The position numbers and the translations under genes are program-made. From the NCBI GenBank assembly GCA_007693505.1, contig REDL01000064.1, positions 124,001 through 188,000 of the forward strand: 64,000 nucleotides of DNA, read 5' to 3'. The stretch's first letter is position 1, and each line of letters starts with the position of its first letter. This DNA comes from Desulfovibrionales bacterium. Lineage in GTDB: Bacteria; Desulfobacterota; Desulfovibrionia; Desulfovibrionales; Desulfonatronaceae. Positions 8,664 through 17,400 of the stretch are shown here, piece by piece. The notes under the pieces are model-generated. The model had not been told where the DNA came from, did not search any database, and saw nothing but the letters and a program-made list of their open reading frames with translations.

Positions 8664-9155
8664 ATGAGCACGGCAAACATAACCAAGAATTTTTCCAATG
8701 CGGAACAAGCGGCCTTGCGACTTCTCCAGGCTGATATCCCTGATACGGAGCGGCCGTATCAGGAAATAGCCGAGCAGACAGGCCTTACGGAAACGGCTGT
8801 TCTGCGGTTGCTGCAAGATCTCAAAGAGCAGGGTGTGGTCCGGCGTTTCGGTGCGACCTTGCGCCACCAGCAGGCGGGATATGGCGCCAATGCCATGGTC
8901 GCCTGGTTCGTTGAACAGGATCGGGATCTGGACGAAGTTGGGAAAATAATGGCCCAGCGTCCGGAAATCACCCACTGCTATCAACGGGTGAACTGTTATG
9001 CCTGGCCCTACAACCTCTACACCATGGTCCACGCCCGGAGCCGCGAGGAATGTATGGACGTGGTGGAGCAACTGGCCCGGATCGCTCGAGTTCCCCAGTA
9101 CGATATCCTGTTCAGCCGCAAGGAGTTGAAGAAGACCTCCATGGCCTATTTCTAG
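8664..9155 (+). CDS. ahbB: Siroheme decarboxylase subunit, AhbB type
   Basis: The 163-residue protein is an AsnC/Lrp-fold protein without the usual regulator role. It has an N-terminal winged-helix part (EIAEQTGLTETAVLRLLQDL), then VVRRFGATLRHQQAGYGANA, CYQRVNCYAWPYNLYTMVHA and a C-terminus ELKKTSMAYF, all typical of AhbB/NirL-type subunits. With AhbA it removes two acetate carboxyls from siroheme, giving didecarboxysiroheme, an early step of the siroheme-dependent haem pathway of sulfate reducers and archaea. The ATG at 8664 is chosen; a TTG at 8607 would add 19 residues of unlike composition. hemL follows 48 bp downstream, so tetrapyrrole synthesis is the shared theme. No ahbA, ahbC or ahbD is in the window. 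Confidence 0.85.
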   Translation: MSTANITKNFSNAEQAALRLLQADIPDTERPYQEIAEQTGLTETAVLRLLQDLKEQGVVRRFGATLRHQQAGYGANAMVAWFVEQDRDLDEVGKIMAQRPEITHCYQRVNCYAWPYNLYTMVHARSREECMDVVEQLARIARVPQYDILFSRKELKKTSMAYF

Positions 9156-9203
9156 CCGCGGCTTTCCGAGCATACGAACCTGTAGCGTATTACGAGGAGT
9201 ACC

Positions 9204-10472
9204 ATGTCTGATTCGAAAGCATTGTTCGCGCAGGCCCAGGAAGTGATTCCGGGCGGAGTGAACAGTCCGGTGCGGGCCTGTCTCAGCGTCCAGAGCGATC
9301 CCCTATTTATCAGCAGGGCGCGGGGTTCGCGGATGTGGACCGTGGAAGGGCAGGAACTGATTGACTACGTCATGTCCTGGGGGCCGATGCTACTGGGGCA
9401 TTCCCACGCCGCGGTGGTCGAGGCCGTGCATGAGGCCGTGGACCAGGGCGCCAGTTTCGGGGCTCCCTGTCCGGCAGAGGTGGAACTGGCGGATTTGCTC
9501 GTCAAGGCCCTACCCGGTGTGGACATGGTCCGCATGGTCAATTCCGGAACCGAGGCGACCATGAGCGCCCTGCGACTGGCCCGCGGCTACACGGGACGCA
9601 ACAAGGTGGTCAAGTTCGTGGGCTGCTATCACGGCCACAGCGACGCCTTCCTGGCCAGCGCCGGTTCCGGGGTCGCCACCCTGTCCATCCCCGGCACTCC
9701 GGGAGTTCCCGAGGCCGTGGTCGCGGATACGTTGCTGGCCCCCTACAACGATCTGGACGCCGTGGAGGCGCTTTTTCGGGCCCATGGGGACGAAATCGCC
9801 GCAGTGATTGTCGAGCCGGTGGCCGGAAACATGGGCATGGTCCTGCCCCAGCCCGGCTTTCTGCCCACCCTGCGCGTTCTGACCGAGCGCTCTGGTGCGC
9901 TTTTGATTTTCGATGAGGTGATCACCGGCTTCCGTCTGGCGTACGGCGGGGCACAGAACATTTTCGGGGTTGTTCCGGACCTGACCTGTCTGGGCAAGAT
10001 CATCGGCGGCGGATTTCCGGTGGGCGCCTATGGCGGTCGCCGGGAGATCATGTCCCGCATTGCTCCCTGTGGCGACGTCTACCAGGCTGGAACCCTTTCC
10101 GGAAACCCGGTGGCCATGGCTGCCGGGGTGGCTACCCTCAAGGAACTGGCCAAGTCCGACTATATGGATCTGACCATTCGGACCAAGGAACTGGCTATGG
10201 AATTGAAAAGCATCCTGGAAGAACGCGGAGTTTCCGTCCAGCTCAACTGCATGGCTTCAATGTTCACTCTGTTTTTCGCCCCAGACCCGGTCACGGACTT
10301 CGCGTCCGCGGCCAAGGCCGATGCCGTGACCTACGCCTCTTTCTTCCGGCAGATGCGCGACGCCGGCATTGCCTTCGCGCCCTCGGGATATGAGTGTGCC
10401 TTCACCTCGTTCGCACACACCTCAGAGGATTTTGAGCAGACCCTGGATGCCTGCCGGACCGTCCACTTCTAG
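9204..10472 (+). CDS. hemL: Glutamate-1-semialdehyde 2,1-aminomutase
   Basis: The 422-residue PLP enzyme has the standard HemL features: [11 protein letters not shown] near the start, [45 protein letters not shown] (PLP-contacting Asp) and [17 protein letters not shown] with the Schiff-base Lys. It makes 5-aminolevulinate from glutamate-1-semialdehyde in the cytosol, the entry to all tetrapyrroles. GAGGAG precedes the ATG. It sits between ahbB and the cobalamin genes cbiG and cbiH. A 15-bp stem-loop begins 24 bp after its stop. Confidence 0.97.
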   Translation: MSDSKALFAQAQEVIPGGVNSPVRACLSVQSDPLFISRARGSRMWTVEGQELIDYVMSWGPMLLGHSHAAVVEAVHEAVDQGASFGAPCPAEVELADLLVKALPGVDMVRMVNSGTEATMSALRLARGYTGRNKVVKFVGCYHGHSDAFLASAGSGVATLSIPGTPGVPEAVVADTLLAPYNDLDAVEALFRAHGDEIAAVIVEPVAGNMGMVLPQPGFLPTLRVLTERSGALLIFDEVITGFRLAYGGAQNIFGVVPDLTCLGKIIGGGFPVGAYGGRREIMSRIAPCGDVYQAGTLSGNPVAMAAGVATLKELAKSDYMDLTIRTKELAMELKSILEERGVSVQLNCMASMFTLFFAPDPVTDFASAAKADAVTYASFFRQMRDAGIAFAPSGYECAFTSFAHTSEDFEQTLDACRTVHF

Positions 10473-10495
10473 GCGGTCGCTGAATGCAGTCGCCA

Positions 10496-10534
10496 CCCAA
10501 ACCGCCATGGAGCAACCAGCCATGGCGGTTTGGG
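10496..10534 (+). promoter_or_regulatory. 15-bp perfect stem-loop over the cbiG start region
   Basis: CCCAAACCGCCATGG (10496-10510) pairs exactly with CCATGGCGGTTTGGG (10520-10534) across a 9-base loop. Both candidate cbiG start codons (10507 and 10522) lie in the stem, and the only GGAG lies at 10509-10512. No T-run follows, so it is not a normal terminator. Confidence 0.7.
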
Positions 10535-11577
10535 CCCTGACGTCACGCGGCTGCGATCTGGGTCGGCGCCTGGCCGCCGAACTGGGCTCCTCTCTCTTTG
10601 TTCCCCAAAAATACGCCGCGCATCCCACTGAGCGTGCTTTTCAGCACTTTGCATCGGCTTTTTCCGAGCAGTTTTCATGTTTTCAGCACCATGTATGCAT
10701 TGCGGCCACTGGTATTGTGGTCCGTTGCCTTGGTCCACTATTGCAGGACAAAACCACGGATCCCGGAGTTGTGGTTCTGGATCAGGAGGGGCGCTTTGCC
10801 GTGAGCCTAGTGGGTGGCCATTTGGGCGGGGCCAATGATCTGGCCCGAAGATTGGCCCGGATTTGTGGTGGCCAAGCCGTGATTACCACGGCCACGGATA
10901 CAGCCGGACTGCCCGCACTGGATCTTTTGGCTCGGGATCTGGGTCTTGCGGCGGACCGTCCGGAGCGCTTCGCCACCCTTGCCGCGGCATTGCTGGATGG
11001 GGCAAGCGTCCAGGTATTCGACCCGGAAAGTCTTCTCTGGCCACGGCTCAGCGGACTGGGATTCGCGGGCCTGTTCAAAAAAATCGGGGTGCCGTCTTCC
11101 TGGCGGGAGAACCTGCCTGGTGTCTGGGTTTCCTGGCGAAGACCGCCCAGAGGTCATGCCCAGCTTGGTTTGCATCCACGTCGGCTCGTGGCCGGATTGG
11201 GCTGCCACCGGGGTGTGAGCGCTGCATCAATCACCGACTTCATTCATGAGGTGTTCGAAACTAACGGGCTGTCCCTGCCCAGTCTGGCCGCCCTGGGCAC
11301 GGTTCAGGTCAGGTCCGGGGAACCGGGACTCCATGCGGCTGCTACCGCGCTGGGTGTGGACACGGCCTTTTTTTCTCCTGAACAACTGCAAACCGTATGG
11401 ACGCCGAACCCATCCGAGGCTGCGGCCAGGCTGGTCGGCACCAAAAGCGTCTGCGAGGCAGCAGCGATGCTCCTGGCTGAAACGGACACGCTGGTGGTAA
11501 CCAAGACCAAGGGCGTTGCGTTGACATTGGCCGTGGCGCTGCGCAGCCACCCAGGCAATTTGCACGATTGGCCATGA
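10522..11577 (+). CDS. cbiG: Cobalt-precorrin-5A hydrolase
   Basis: The 351-residue protein starts MAVWALTSRGCDLGRRLA, the normal CbiG opening. CIAATGIVVRCLGPLL and SLVGGHLGGANDLARRLA belong to the N-terminal domain; LVAGLGCHRGVSAASI begins the C-terminal domain. It opens the delta-lactone of cobalt-precorrin-5A, releasing acetaldehyde, in the anaerobic cobalamin pathway. The ATG at 10522 is preceded by GGAG at 9 bases; an ATG at 10507 would add five residues. Both are buried in the stem-loop described separately. cbiH follows after about 200 bp. The frame is open further upstream inside hemL, but that part is not expected to be translated. Confidence 0.92.
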   Translation: MAVWALTSRGCDLGRRLAAELGSSLFVPQKYAAHPTERAFQHFASAFSEQFSCFQHHVCIAATGIVVRCLGPLLQDKTTDPGVVVLDQEGRFAVSLVGGHLGGANDLARRLARICGGQAVITTATDTAGLPALDLLARDLGLAADRPERFATLAAALLDGASVQVFDPESLLWPRLSGLGFAGLFKKIGVPSSWRENLPGVWVSWRRPPRGHAQLGLHPRRLVAGLGCHRGVSAASITDFIHEVFETNGLSLPSLAALGTVQVRSGEPGLHAAATALGVDTAFFSPEQLQTVWTPNPSEAAARLVGTKSVCEAAAMLLAETDTLVVTKTKGVALTLAVALRSHPGNLHDWP

Positions 11578-11782
11578 CCGTCTGGTTGATGTTTTTGGGG
11601 ATGCCCGGAATGGCCGTGACGGACACCATTGTCGTAAACGCCCACCTGCGTGATCTCCGATTACCGTCGGTGCGGGATCTGTGTGTCCGCCCATTGCGCT
11701 GGGGCGGCACATCACAGAAGCGGAATGTCCATGATTGAACTACCTGTGCCATATTGAACCCGAAAAAGAATTGAGCAAGATC

Positions 11783-12562
11783 ATGACGCCTTCTCATGCC
11801 GATGCCCCGGCTTTTTCCCAGGGTCGTCTTTTCATTGTCGGCCTGGGACCTGGAAGTCCGGAACTGCTGACGCCCCAAGCCCGAGGCGTGCTGGAGCGGT
11901 CCCGGGCTATCCTGGGATATCATGTCTACATCGATCTGATTCCTGCGGAGCTTTTGGCTGGAAAGCAGGTCCTGGCATCAGGCATGCGCCGGGAAGTGGA
12001 GCGCTGTACCCAGGCCGTGAAGTTGGCATTGCAGGGGGTGGACACGGCCCTGGTCAGCAGCGGTGATGCCGGCATTTACGGAATGGCCGGACCCTGTCTG
12101 GAGGTTCTGGAGCAACTTGGCATGCTGGACAAAGTGGATGTCACGGTTGTCCCCGGCATCCCGGCCTTGGCCGCGGCTGCGGCCTTGCTGGGTGCGCCCC
12201 TGATGCATGATTTTGCCGTAATCAGTCTGAGCGACCTGCTGACCCCCTGGGAGCGAATTCTGGATCGTCTAACGCACGCTGCCAGGGCTGATTTCGTGAT
12301 GGCCCTCTACAACCCTCGGTCCCGGGGGCGAGACTGGCAATTGACCAAGGCATTGGAGGTCATTGCCGTGCACGTGGCTCCGGAAACTCCGGTGGGCCTC
12401 GTGCGCAACGCCTTTCGTCCGGACCAGGAGGTCTCGGTTTGGACCGTGGCGTCGCTTCCCGTGGGTCGGGTGGACATGTTGAGTATTGTGTTCATCGGCA
12501 ACAGCCAGACTCGCGCCCTTGGGACGAAGCTGCTTACTCCCAGGGGGTATCCGTTTGGATGA
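11783..12562 (+). CDS. cbiH: Cobalt-precorrin-3 (C17)-methyltransferase
   Basis: The 259-residue protein is an SAM-dependent precorrin methylase: LFIVGLGPGSPELLTPQA (N-terminal glycine-rich motif), ILGYHVYIDLI, ALVSSGDAGIYGMAGP (SAM-binding) and VVPGIPALAAAAALLGAPLMHDFAVISLSD, the CbiH/CobJ signature. It methylates C17 and contracts the ring. The neighbour cbiG makes the anaerobic assignment (cbiH rather than cobJ) more likely. The ATG at 11783 is used; a TTG 48 bp upstream is in frame. The spacer from cbiG (205 bp) shows no cobalamin riboswitch that I can recognise. A bidirectional terminator follows 26 bp after the stop. Confidence 0.93.
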   Translation: MTPSHADAPAFSQGRLFIVGLGPGSPELLTPQARGVLERSRAILGYHVYIDLIPAELLAGKQVLASGMRREVERCTQAVKLALQGVDTALVSSGDAGIYGMAGPCLEVLEQLGMLDKVDVTVVPGIPALAAAAALLGAPLMHDFAVISLSDLLTPWERILDRLTHAARADFVMALYNPRSRGRDWQLTKALEVIAVHVAPETPVGLVRNAFRPDQEVSVWTVASLPVGRVDMLSIVFIGNSQTRALGTKLLTPRGYPFG

Positions 12563-12587
12563 GCGTTGCAGGATGTTGGCTGAAAAC

Positions 12588-12630
12588 AAAAAAACGCCCA
12601 GACCGGGGAGACGGTCGAGGCGTTTTTTTT
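12588..12630. terminator. Bidirectional terminator between cbiH and the RRM gene
   Basis: AAAACGCC-CA-GACCG pairs with CGGTC-GA-GGCGTTTT around GGGAGA, with an A-run before and a run of eight T after. It can end both the plus-strand cbiH and the minus-strand RRM transcripts. Confidence 0.85.
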
Positions 12631-12660
12631 GGGGTGGGATGGAAAATTGAGTCGAGCTTG

Positions 12661-12984
12661 TTACCAGTCGCGCTGCCTGCCGCCGCCGCCACCGGAGCGT
12701 CGGCCCTTACCGCCGCCGTCAAAGCGAGGACGATCTTCCCGAGGGCGAGCCACGTTCACCGTCAGCGGGCGTCCTTGAAATTCAGTTCCGTGAAACAGAT
12801 CAATGGCTTTCTGGGCGTCGTCGTCGGAATTCATCTCAACAAAGCCGAAGCCTTTTGAACGCCCAGTGTCGCGGTCTTTGATGACGGCGACGGATTGTAC
12901 CGAGCCTGCATCCGAGAACAGGGCGTGCAGATCGTCTTCGGTGGTCGAATAGGAAAGGTTGCCGACGTACAGTTTGTTGTCCAT
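12661..12984 (-). CDS. RNA-binding protein with one RRM domain (glycine-rich tail)
   Basis: The 107-residue protein has one RNA-recognition motif: RNP2 KLYVGNLSY at residues 3-11 and RNP1 KGFGFVEM near residue 44, followed by a Gly/Arg tail (GGGKGRRSGGGGGRQRDW). Such small proteins bind single-stranded RNA and are often cold-induced. The ATG at 12984 is chosen because it gives the family's usual MDNKLYVGNL start and has GGAG about 10 bases upstream. The upstream spacer holds a perfect 10-bp hairpin (13155-13181) that would lie in a long 5' leader, but a cold-response element cannot be shown from sequence. Confidence 0.92.
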   Translation of the reverse strand: MDNKLYVGNLSYSTTEDDLHALFSDAGSVQSVAVIKDRDTGRSKGFGFVEMNSDDDAQKAIDLFHGTEFQGRPLTVNVARPREDRPRFDGGGKGRRSGGGGGRQRDW

Positions 12985-13463
12985 GCGAGAATCTCCAGTT
13001 AACGTTAGACCGCGCGCTAGCAAGACCGGTCGCCCGGCTGTGGGCTGCTTTTTTTTGTTGTCCTCTCCGCCAAAAGCCTCAAACCTCAGATGTTCGCCCT
13101 ATGGGCCCATTACGCTCGCCCCCCCCAAAGCAAAGCAGGGGACGATGGTGACGGGAAGATCGGGCGTGGCTCCCGATCTTCATACTTCTGAGTCCCGGCT
13201 ACTTGAAAACAGGCAAAGGCACAAGGGGTAATGTTGCCCGGTGGGGCATAAATATCGTTTTTGAGTAGGGATTGTTCAGAACCGGTTTACAAACCGCAAC
13301 GCCTTCTTTCCGGCGTCCGTGCGCTGGAAGGCGCCATGGACAACCATGCTCGAAAGTGTCAACCATTTTTTTTCGAGAAAATGAACCATCACTTTTGAAT
13401 AGAACGCGAACCGTTGCGGTAGGCAAAACAACGAGGCAGGCACGCAGAGGCAACCATGCAAAC
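12985..13463. other. Spacer between the RRM gene and the tRNA terminator
   Basis: No gene is supported. It holds GAAGATCGGG and its exact complement CCCGATCTTC at 13155-13164 and 13172-13181 (7-base loop, no T-run). The rest is low-complexity and mixed, with a C-run at about 13121-13128. Confidence 0.6.
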
Positions 13464-13496
13464 ACAAAAAAGGCCGGGAAATGTCTCCCGGCCTTT
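13464..13496 (-). terminator. Terminator of the tRNA-Val/tRNA-Asp unit
   Basis: On the minus strand AAAGGCCGGGA pairs with TCCCGGCCTTT across a 6-base loop, and T residues follow. It lies 30 bp after tRNA-Asp. Confidence 0.85.
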
Positions 13497-13525
13497 CGAG
13501 CAAGCCCTCAAGGGGCCTTGAAATC

Positions 13526-13602
13526 TGGCGGGGCCGACGGGACTTGAACCCGCGCCCTCCGACGTGACAGGCCGGCGTTATAACCAGCTTAACTACGGCC
13601 CC
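13526..13602 (-). tRNA. tRNA-Asp (anticodon GTC)
   Basis: A 77-nt cloverleaf on the minus strand has acceptor GGGGCCG/CGGCCCC, anticodon loop CTGTCAC, T-loop GGTTCAAGTCC and an encoded CCA. Confidence 0.97.
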
Positions 13603-13612
13603 GCATATGGTA

Positions 13613-13688
13613 TGGTGGGCGGAACAGGGATCGAACCTGTGACCCTCGGCTTGTAAGGCCGATGCTCTCCCAGCTGAGCTATCCGCCC
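13613..13688 (-). tRNA. tRNA-Val (anticodon TAC)
   Basis: A 76-nt cloverleaf on the minus strand has acceptor GGGCGGA/TCCGCCC, D-arm TAGCTCAGCTGGGAGAGC, anticodon loop CTTACAA and an encoded CCA. It is transcribed just before tRNA-Asp (10 bp apart). Confidence 0.97.
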
Positions 13689-13709
13689 ATCCCGCCCTGA
13701 AGGAAAAAA

Positions 13710-13738
13710 TGTTTATGGGAGAAGAGAGGAAATGTCAA
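13710..13738 (-). promoter_or_regulatory. Promoter of the tRNA-Val/tRNA-Asp unit
   Basis: On the minus strand TTGACA and TAAACA are exactly 17 bp apart, and the -10 box lies 21 bp before the tRNA-Val 5' end. Confidence 0.7.
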
Positions 13739-13759
13739 CAGATTTTTGCAAAGAGTGTA

Positions 13760-14234
13760 CAGCTTTTTTGTTTTCACCAATTTTTTCGTGCAAAGACGTC
13801 TGGCTTGCCCTGTTTGGAACAGCTCGAAGTTCCTCCACCGGCCTCGTAACATCACGCCGTTGCGCCATAAAAAAATGGAAGTTGTGCCTCTTGGTTCCTG
13901 GCAACGGCTTGATGAACGATTCCTGGTCCAGTCAACCAGGCGAAGCCGGTTGATCCGTCCCAAACAGGGCAAGCCAGCCTCAAAAATTTCATATAGTTAC
14001 GTCAGAACAAAGTAACTGCTCAATAACTACGGGCAAGTGAACCACACCAAGACACCTGGACCCCGGCCCCTGATCGAGTCCTGGGTCGGCTCTGCGCCGG
14101 GGTGACGACTGCGGTAAATCGCCAATGCGGCACTCCATCCCGTCATACCGGCGAAGGCCGGTATCCAGGCAGCACAGTATCCCGATGCCAGGCTGCCCTG
14201 GCTTATTGAGCAATTACAGAACAAAAATGTCCTG
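13760..14234. repeat. Family B structured element, copy 1, interrupted by a family C element
   Basis: The left part (13760-14011) matches the copies at 32239 and 46590. It holds TTTTCACCAATTTTTTCGTG, GCAAAGACGTCTGGCTTGCCC, the CCGTTGC...GCAACGG hairpin, GGGCAAGCCAGCCTC and ATAGTTACGTCAGAACAAA. The right terminus then breaks off and resumes at 14218 as AGAACAAAAATGTCCTG. Between lies the family C element 14012-14217. Confidence 0.85.
14012..14217. repeat. Family C MITE-like element nested in family B
   Basis: The 206-bp element starts GTAACTGCTCAATAA and ends TTATTGAGCAATTAC, a 15-bp terminal inverted repeat with one mismatch. An exact 8-bp direct repeat, AGAACAAA, flanks it (14004-14011 and 14218-14225). 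It has no coding capacity and holds an internal CATACCGGCGAAGGCCGGTAT hairpin-like core similar to family A. Confidence 0.9.
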
Positions 14235-14310
14235 ACAAAGAGTGGGAAACGGATTCCCGTTTCAGGTCCAACGAGGTGGTGTGGTGCGTGGATTCAGTTG
14301 CCTGGCGCGG

Positions 14311-14448
14311 TCAACAAGCAGACGATTTGTTCGGCAATGTAAAGGAAAAGGTTGAACCCTGGTCCGGAATGCTCTCCACCCGGATCTTTCCACCGTGCTT
14401 TTCCACGAATTCCTTGCACAGAATCAGTCCAAGTCCACTGCCGTGCTC
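14311..14448 (-). pseudogene. Cut-off 3' end of the histidine kinase reading frame
   Basis: The frame of the kinase upstream continues exactly in phase after the TGA at 14449-14451 for 45 codons to a second TGA at 14311-14313. It encodes [20 protein letters not shown] (the G2 box and final helix of the ATPase domain) and ends [12 protein letters not shown], a normal kinase C-terminus. Without readthrough this stretch is not translated. Confidence 0.85.
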
Positions 14449-17400
14449 TCAGGCTGTTCCTGGGCGGTTGGTCTTCTGGAACGGTGAGAAAATGCTGTTC
14501 ATGAGATTCGGCTTCATGCCGATGCCGGTATCCTGGACAGAGATTTCCACTGCGGGGTTTGCCTCGGAAGCACTGACCACCACTTCGCCCTGTTCCGTGA
14601 ACTTCAGCGCGTTGGAAACCAGGTTGCGCATGATGGTGTCCAGCATGCTTTGATCAGCGCAAACCTGGATATGGGGCTCCACGTTATTGCGCAGGGTGAT
14701 ATTTTTCTGGTCGGCCGTGGCCTGGAACAAAGCCAATGTCTGTTCGACGACGTCGTATACCGCACAGGGAGACGGCTCATATTTCGTCAATCCCCGCTGC
14801 ATTTGCGCCCAACTCAGAAGATTTTCCAGCAAAGCATAGATGTTCTGTATTGTTGTATCCAGGATGCCGATGCATTCCCGCAGTTTTTTTGGAGAGTATG
14901 CGTCCAGGTTTTTATGGACCATCTGGGCCAATGTAAGCAAGCCGGACATCGGGGATTTGAGGTCGTGGGCAACAATGGAGAAGAACGTGTTTTTTTCCGC
15001 CAGGGCGTCATCGCGTTCCCGCAGGGTGTGTCGGATCTCGCGCTCCAGGAGCTTTCGCCAGGTGACGTCTTCCAGGATGAGGATTCCGCCATCAAGTTCA
15101 CCGTCTTCATGGATCGGCACCCCCCTGACCACGGCCCACCCCGGCCGGCCATGCTGGAAGTCCTGGAAAAAGACATCATGCGCGGTGAAGGCGCTTCCTT
15201 GCAGAACGCTGTGCAGTCGTGCGCTTAGGCGGGCACTGCGCAATCCCGGCAGTTCATGGACCGGTCGGCCCAGCAGGGAATCCCTGGTCAGGCCGTTCTC
15301 GACAAAATGTTTTCCATGCCATTCGTTGATGAACGTTACCAGCCCCTGGGGGTCGAAGCGAATGATGGAAATGGGGCATTTTTCCGCAACAGCCTGGAAT
15401 TCCTTCCGGCTCTTTGTCAGGGCGCGTTCCGCTTTCAGGCGCTGGGTGATATCCACCATGGTGACGACGGAGCGTCCGTCCTTCATGAATTGGGCCCGAA
15501 ACTCTATATTTTTCGTCGATCCGTCCCTGCAAGTGATCGGATAGTCCCGAATGATGGTGCCGCTCTGGCCGAGGCTGGCTTGCCAGTTCGCCAGTACCTG
15601 CAACCTGTATTCCTCGTCAGGGTAAACGCGAGGGAACCAGTCCTCAAGGCAGCGAATCTCGTCGGGAGGATATCCGGTCAATTCGTGGAACTTCTGGTTG
15701 CTCCGGACCAGGTTGCCCTGCTTGTCCCAGATGACGACCCCCAGGGGGATGCTTTCAAAAAGGCTCTCCAGCAGTTCGTACTGTGTGGAGATGGTTTCTT
15801 CGGCCTCGGTGCGGGTAATCGCCGTACCCAGGGCCGTGGCGACGATTCGCAGGATGTTCTCCTCGGAGGCAGTCCATTCCCTTTGTGTCTGAACGGCATC
15901 AAGGCCGAGAAAACCCCAAAGCCGCCCATCAATCCGGATCGGGACCACAAGGAGACTCAGGATATCCTGTGATGCAAACAGGTTTTGCTCGACTTCTGGA
16001 AAGGTTTCTATCAATCCCTTGATACATCTGCCCGCGGTCATCTCCCTGAGCCACCGGGGCAGGGTCGAAGCAAGGGAGAGGTTTTGCAGTGCCGGGTTGT
16101 TGATTTGCGGGGAAATGCCGGAAGCAACCCATTCGAAGATCCGGGTGGTCAACAGTTCGCCGGTCTGCTCCATGTGATGGTTTTTGAAGATGTAGACCCG
16201 GTCCGCGGCCAGGATTAGGCCCATTCTGGCTAGGATATCGGTGATAACCTGATGATTGGTTGAATCCCGGAGCAGGCCCATGGTTGCCTCGGTGGCCAGT
16301 TCCAGAAGCTGTTCCCGTTGCCGCAAGGCTGTTTCCGTTGTTTTCAGTTCAGTGATGTCCGTCAACATGACCAGGATGCCCTCGGGGATATCATGGGAAT
16401 CGCGCATCACCGTGGTGGTGGTCTGGGTCCAGACGACTCGGCCGTTCTTGTCCACCAGACGGGCAGGAAATCGAGACAAGTCTCCGGCAAGTGTATCCGC
16501 GAGTTGCTGATGAATATGGTCAATATCCGCCGGATGGACGAACTGTATGGCTGAAGCGCCCAAAAACTCATCCTCATCGTATCCGAGCAAGCTCGTGGTT
16601 TTCGGATTGATGTAGGTGATCCGCAGGCTTGTGTCGAGAATAACAATGGCTTCCCCGGCTGTTTCCAGCATCTGCCGGTACATGCGTTCCTGGTGGCCAA
16701 GGCGTTCATGCATTTTCATGAAATCGGTCAGATCGTGGACCGTGACCACCACCCCGAGAAGGTGTTCGTTGTCGGTGCAGGGAGTGTAGATGACATGCAC
16801 GAAACGTCGTATGCCGTTTTTGTAGGTCCGCCATTCCTGGATTGAACACTCCTTGCGTTGGTACAGGGCCTCCTCGACCCTGGCCTTGAACGTTGTCTCA
16901 AAAGCTTCTTGCCCATGATAGGCAATCAAGTAATCGGTCCACTTGTTTCCCACGACATCTTGGGCCGCCATGCCGGACAGTCGTTCATATTCTTTGTTGA
17001 CGGCAATGATTTTTCCTTCGGCATCGATAAATCCCTGGGCATCGTGGGCATGGTTGACCATCTGTTCGTAGACGCGCAGCCCCTGTTCTGCCTTGGCACG
17101 TTGCTCCGCCTCCTGCCTGACGGTATCCAGGGCCATGGCCAGGTCCTGATGCCTGGCCAGGACATAGTTTTCAAGTTTTTCCTGATGCAGGGCCATGGCC
17201 TGGTTCAATGCGGCGCACTCCGAGATGTCCTGGACGATCAGCTGGGTAAAAGGTCGCTGGTCATGAGCGGTTCGAGAGGTTTCCGGCTTGAGCGTCAGTT
17301 TGCGGTGTTGACCGGTCTTGCTCTCGATATCCACAAGAAGGGGCTGGCAGTGTTGTCCACTCTGGGTGACAGCGGCCAGAAATTCAGCGGCGGCCGGCTG

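Noticed and set aside
11574-11738. 54-codon frame overlapping the end of cbiG
   Set aside because: It lacks a ribosome site and motifs, and its start lies inside cbiG.
11578-11782. Cobalamin riboswitch between cbiG and cbiH
   Set aside because: No B12-box-like sequence was seen, and the place inside an operon would be odd.
6947-14234. CRISPR array from the repeated blocks
   Set aside because: Repeats are dispersed, long and self-complementary, with no regular short spacers.
14400-14451. Selenocysteine at the kinase TGA
   Set aside because: A stem can be drawn after the TGA, but the family has Gly there and no redox role is expected in the ATP lid. A nonsense change is simpler.
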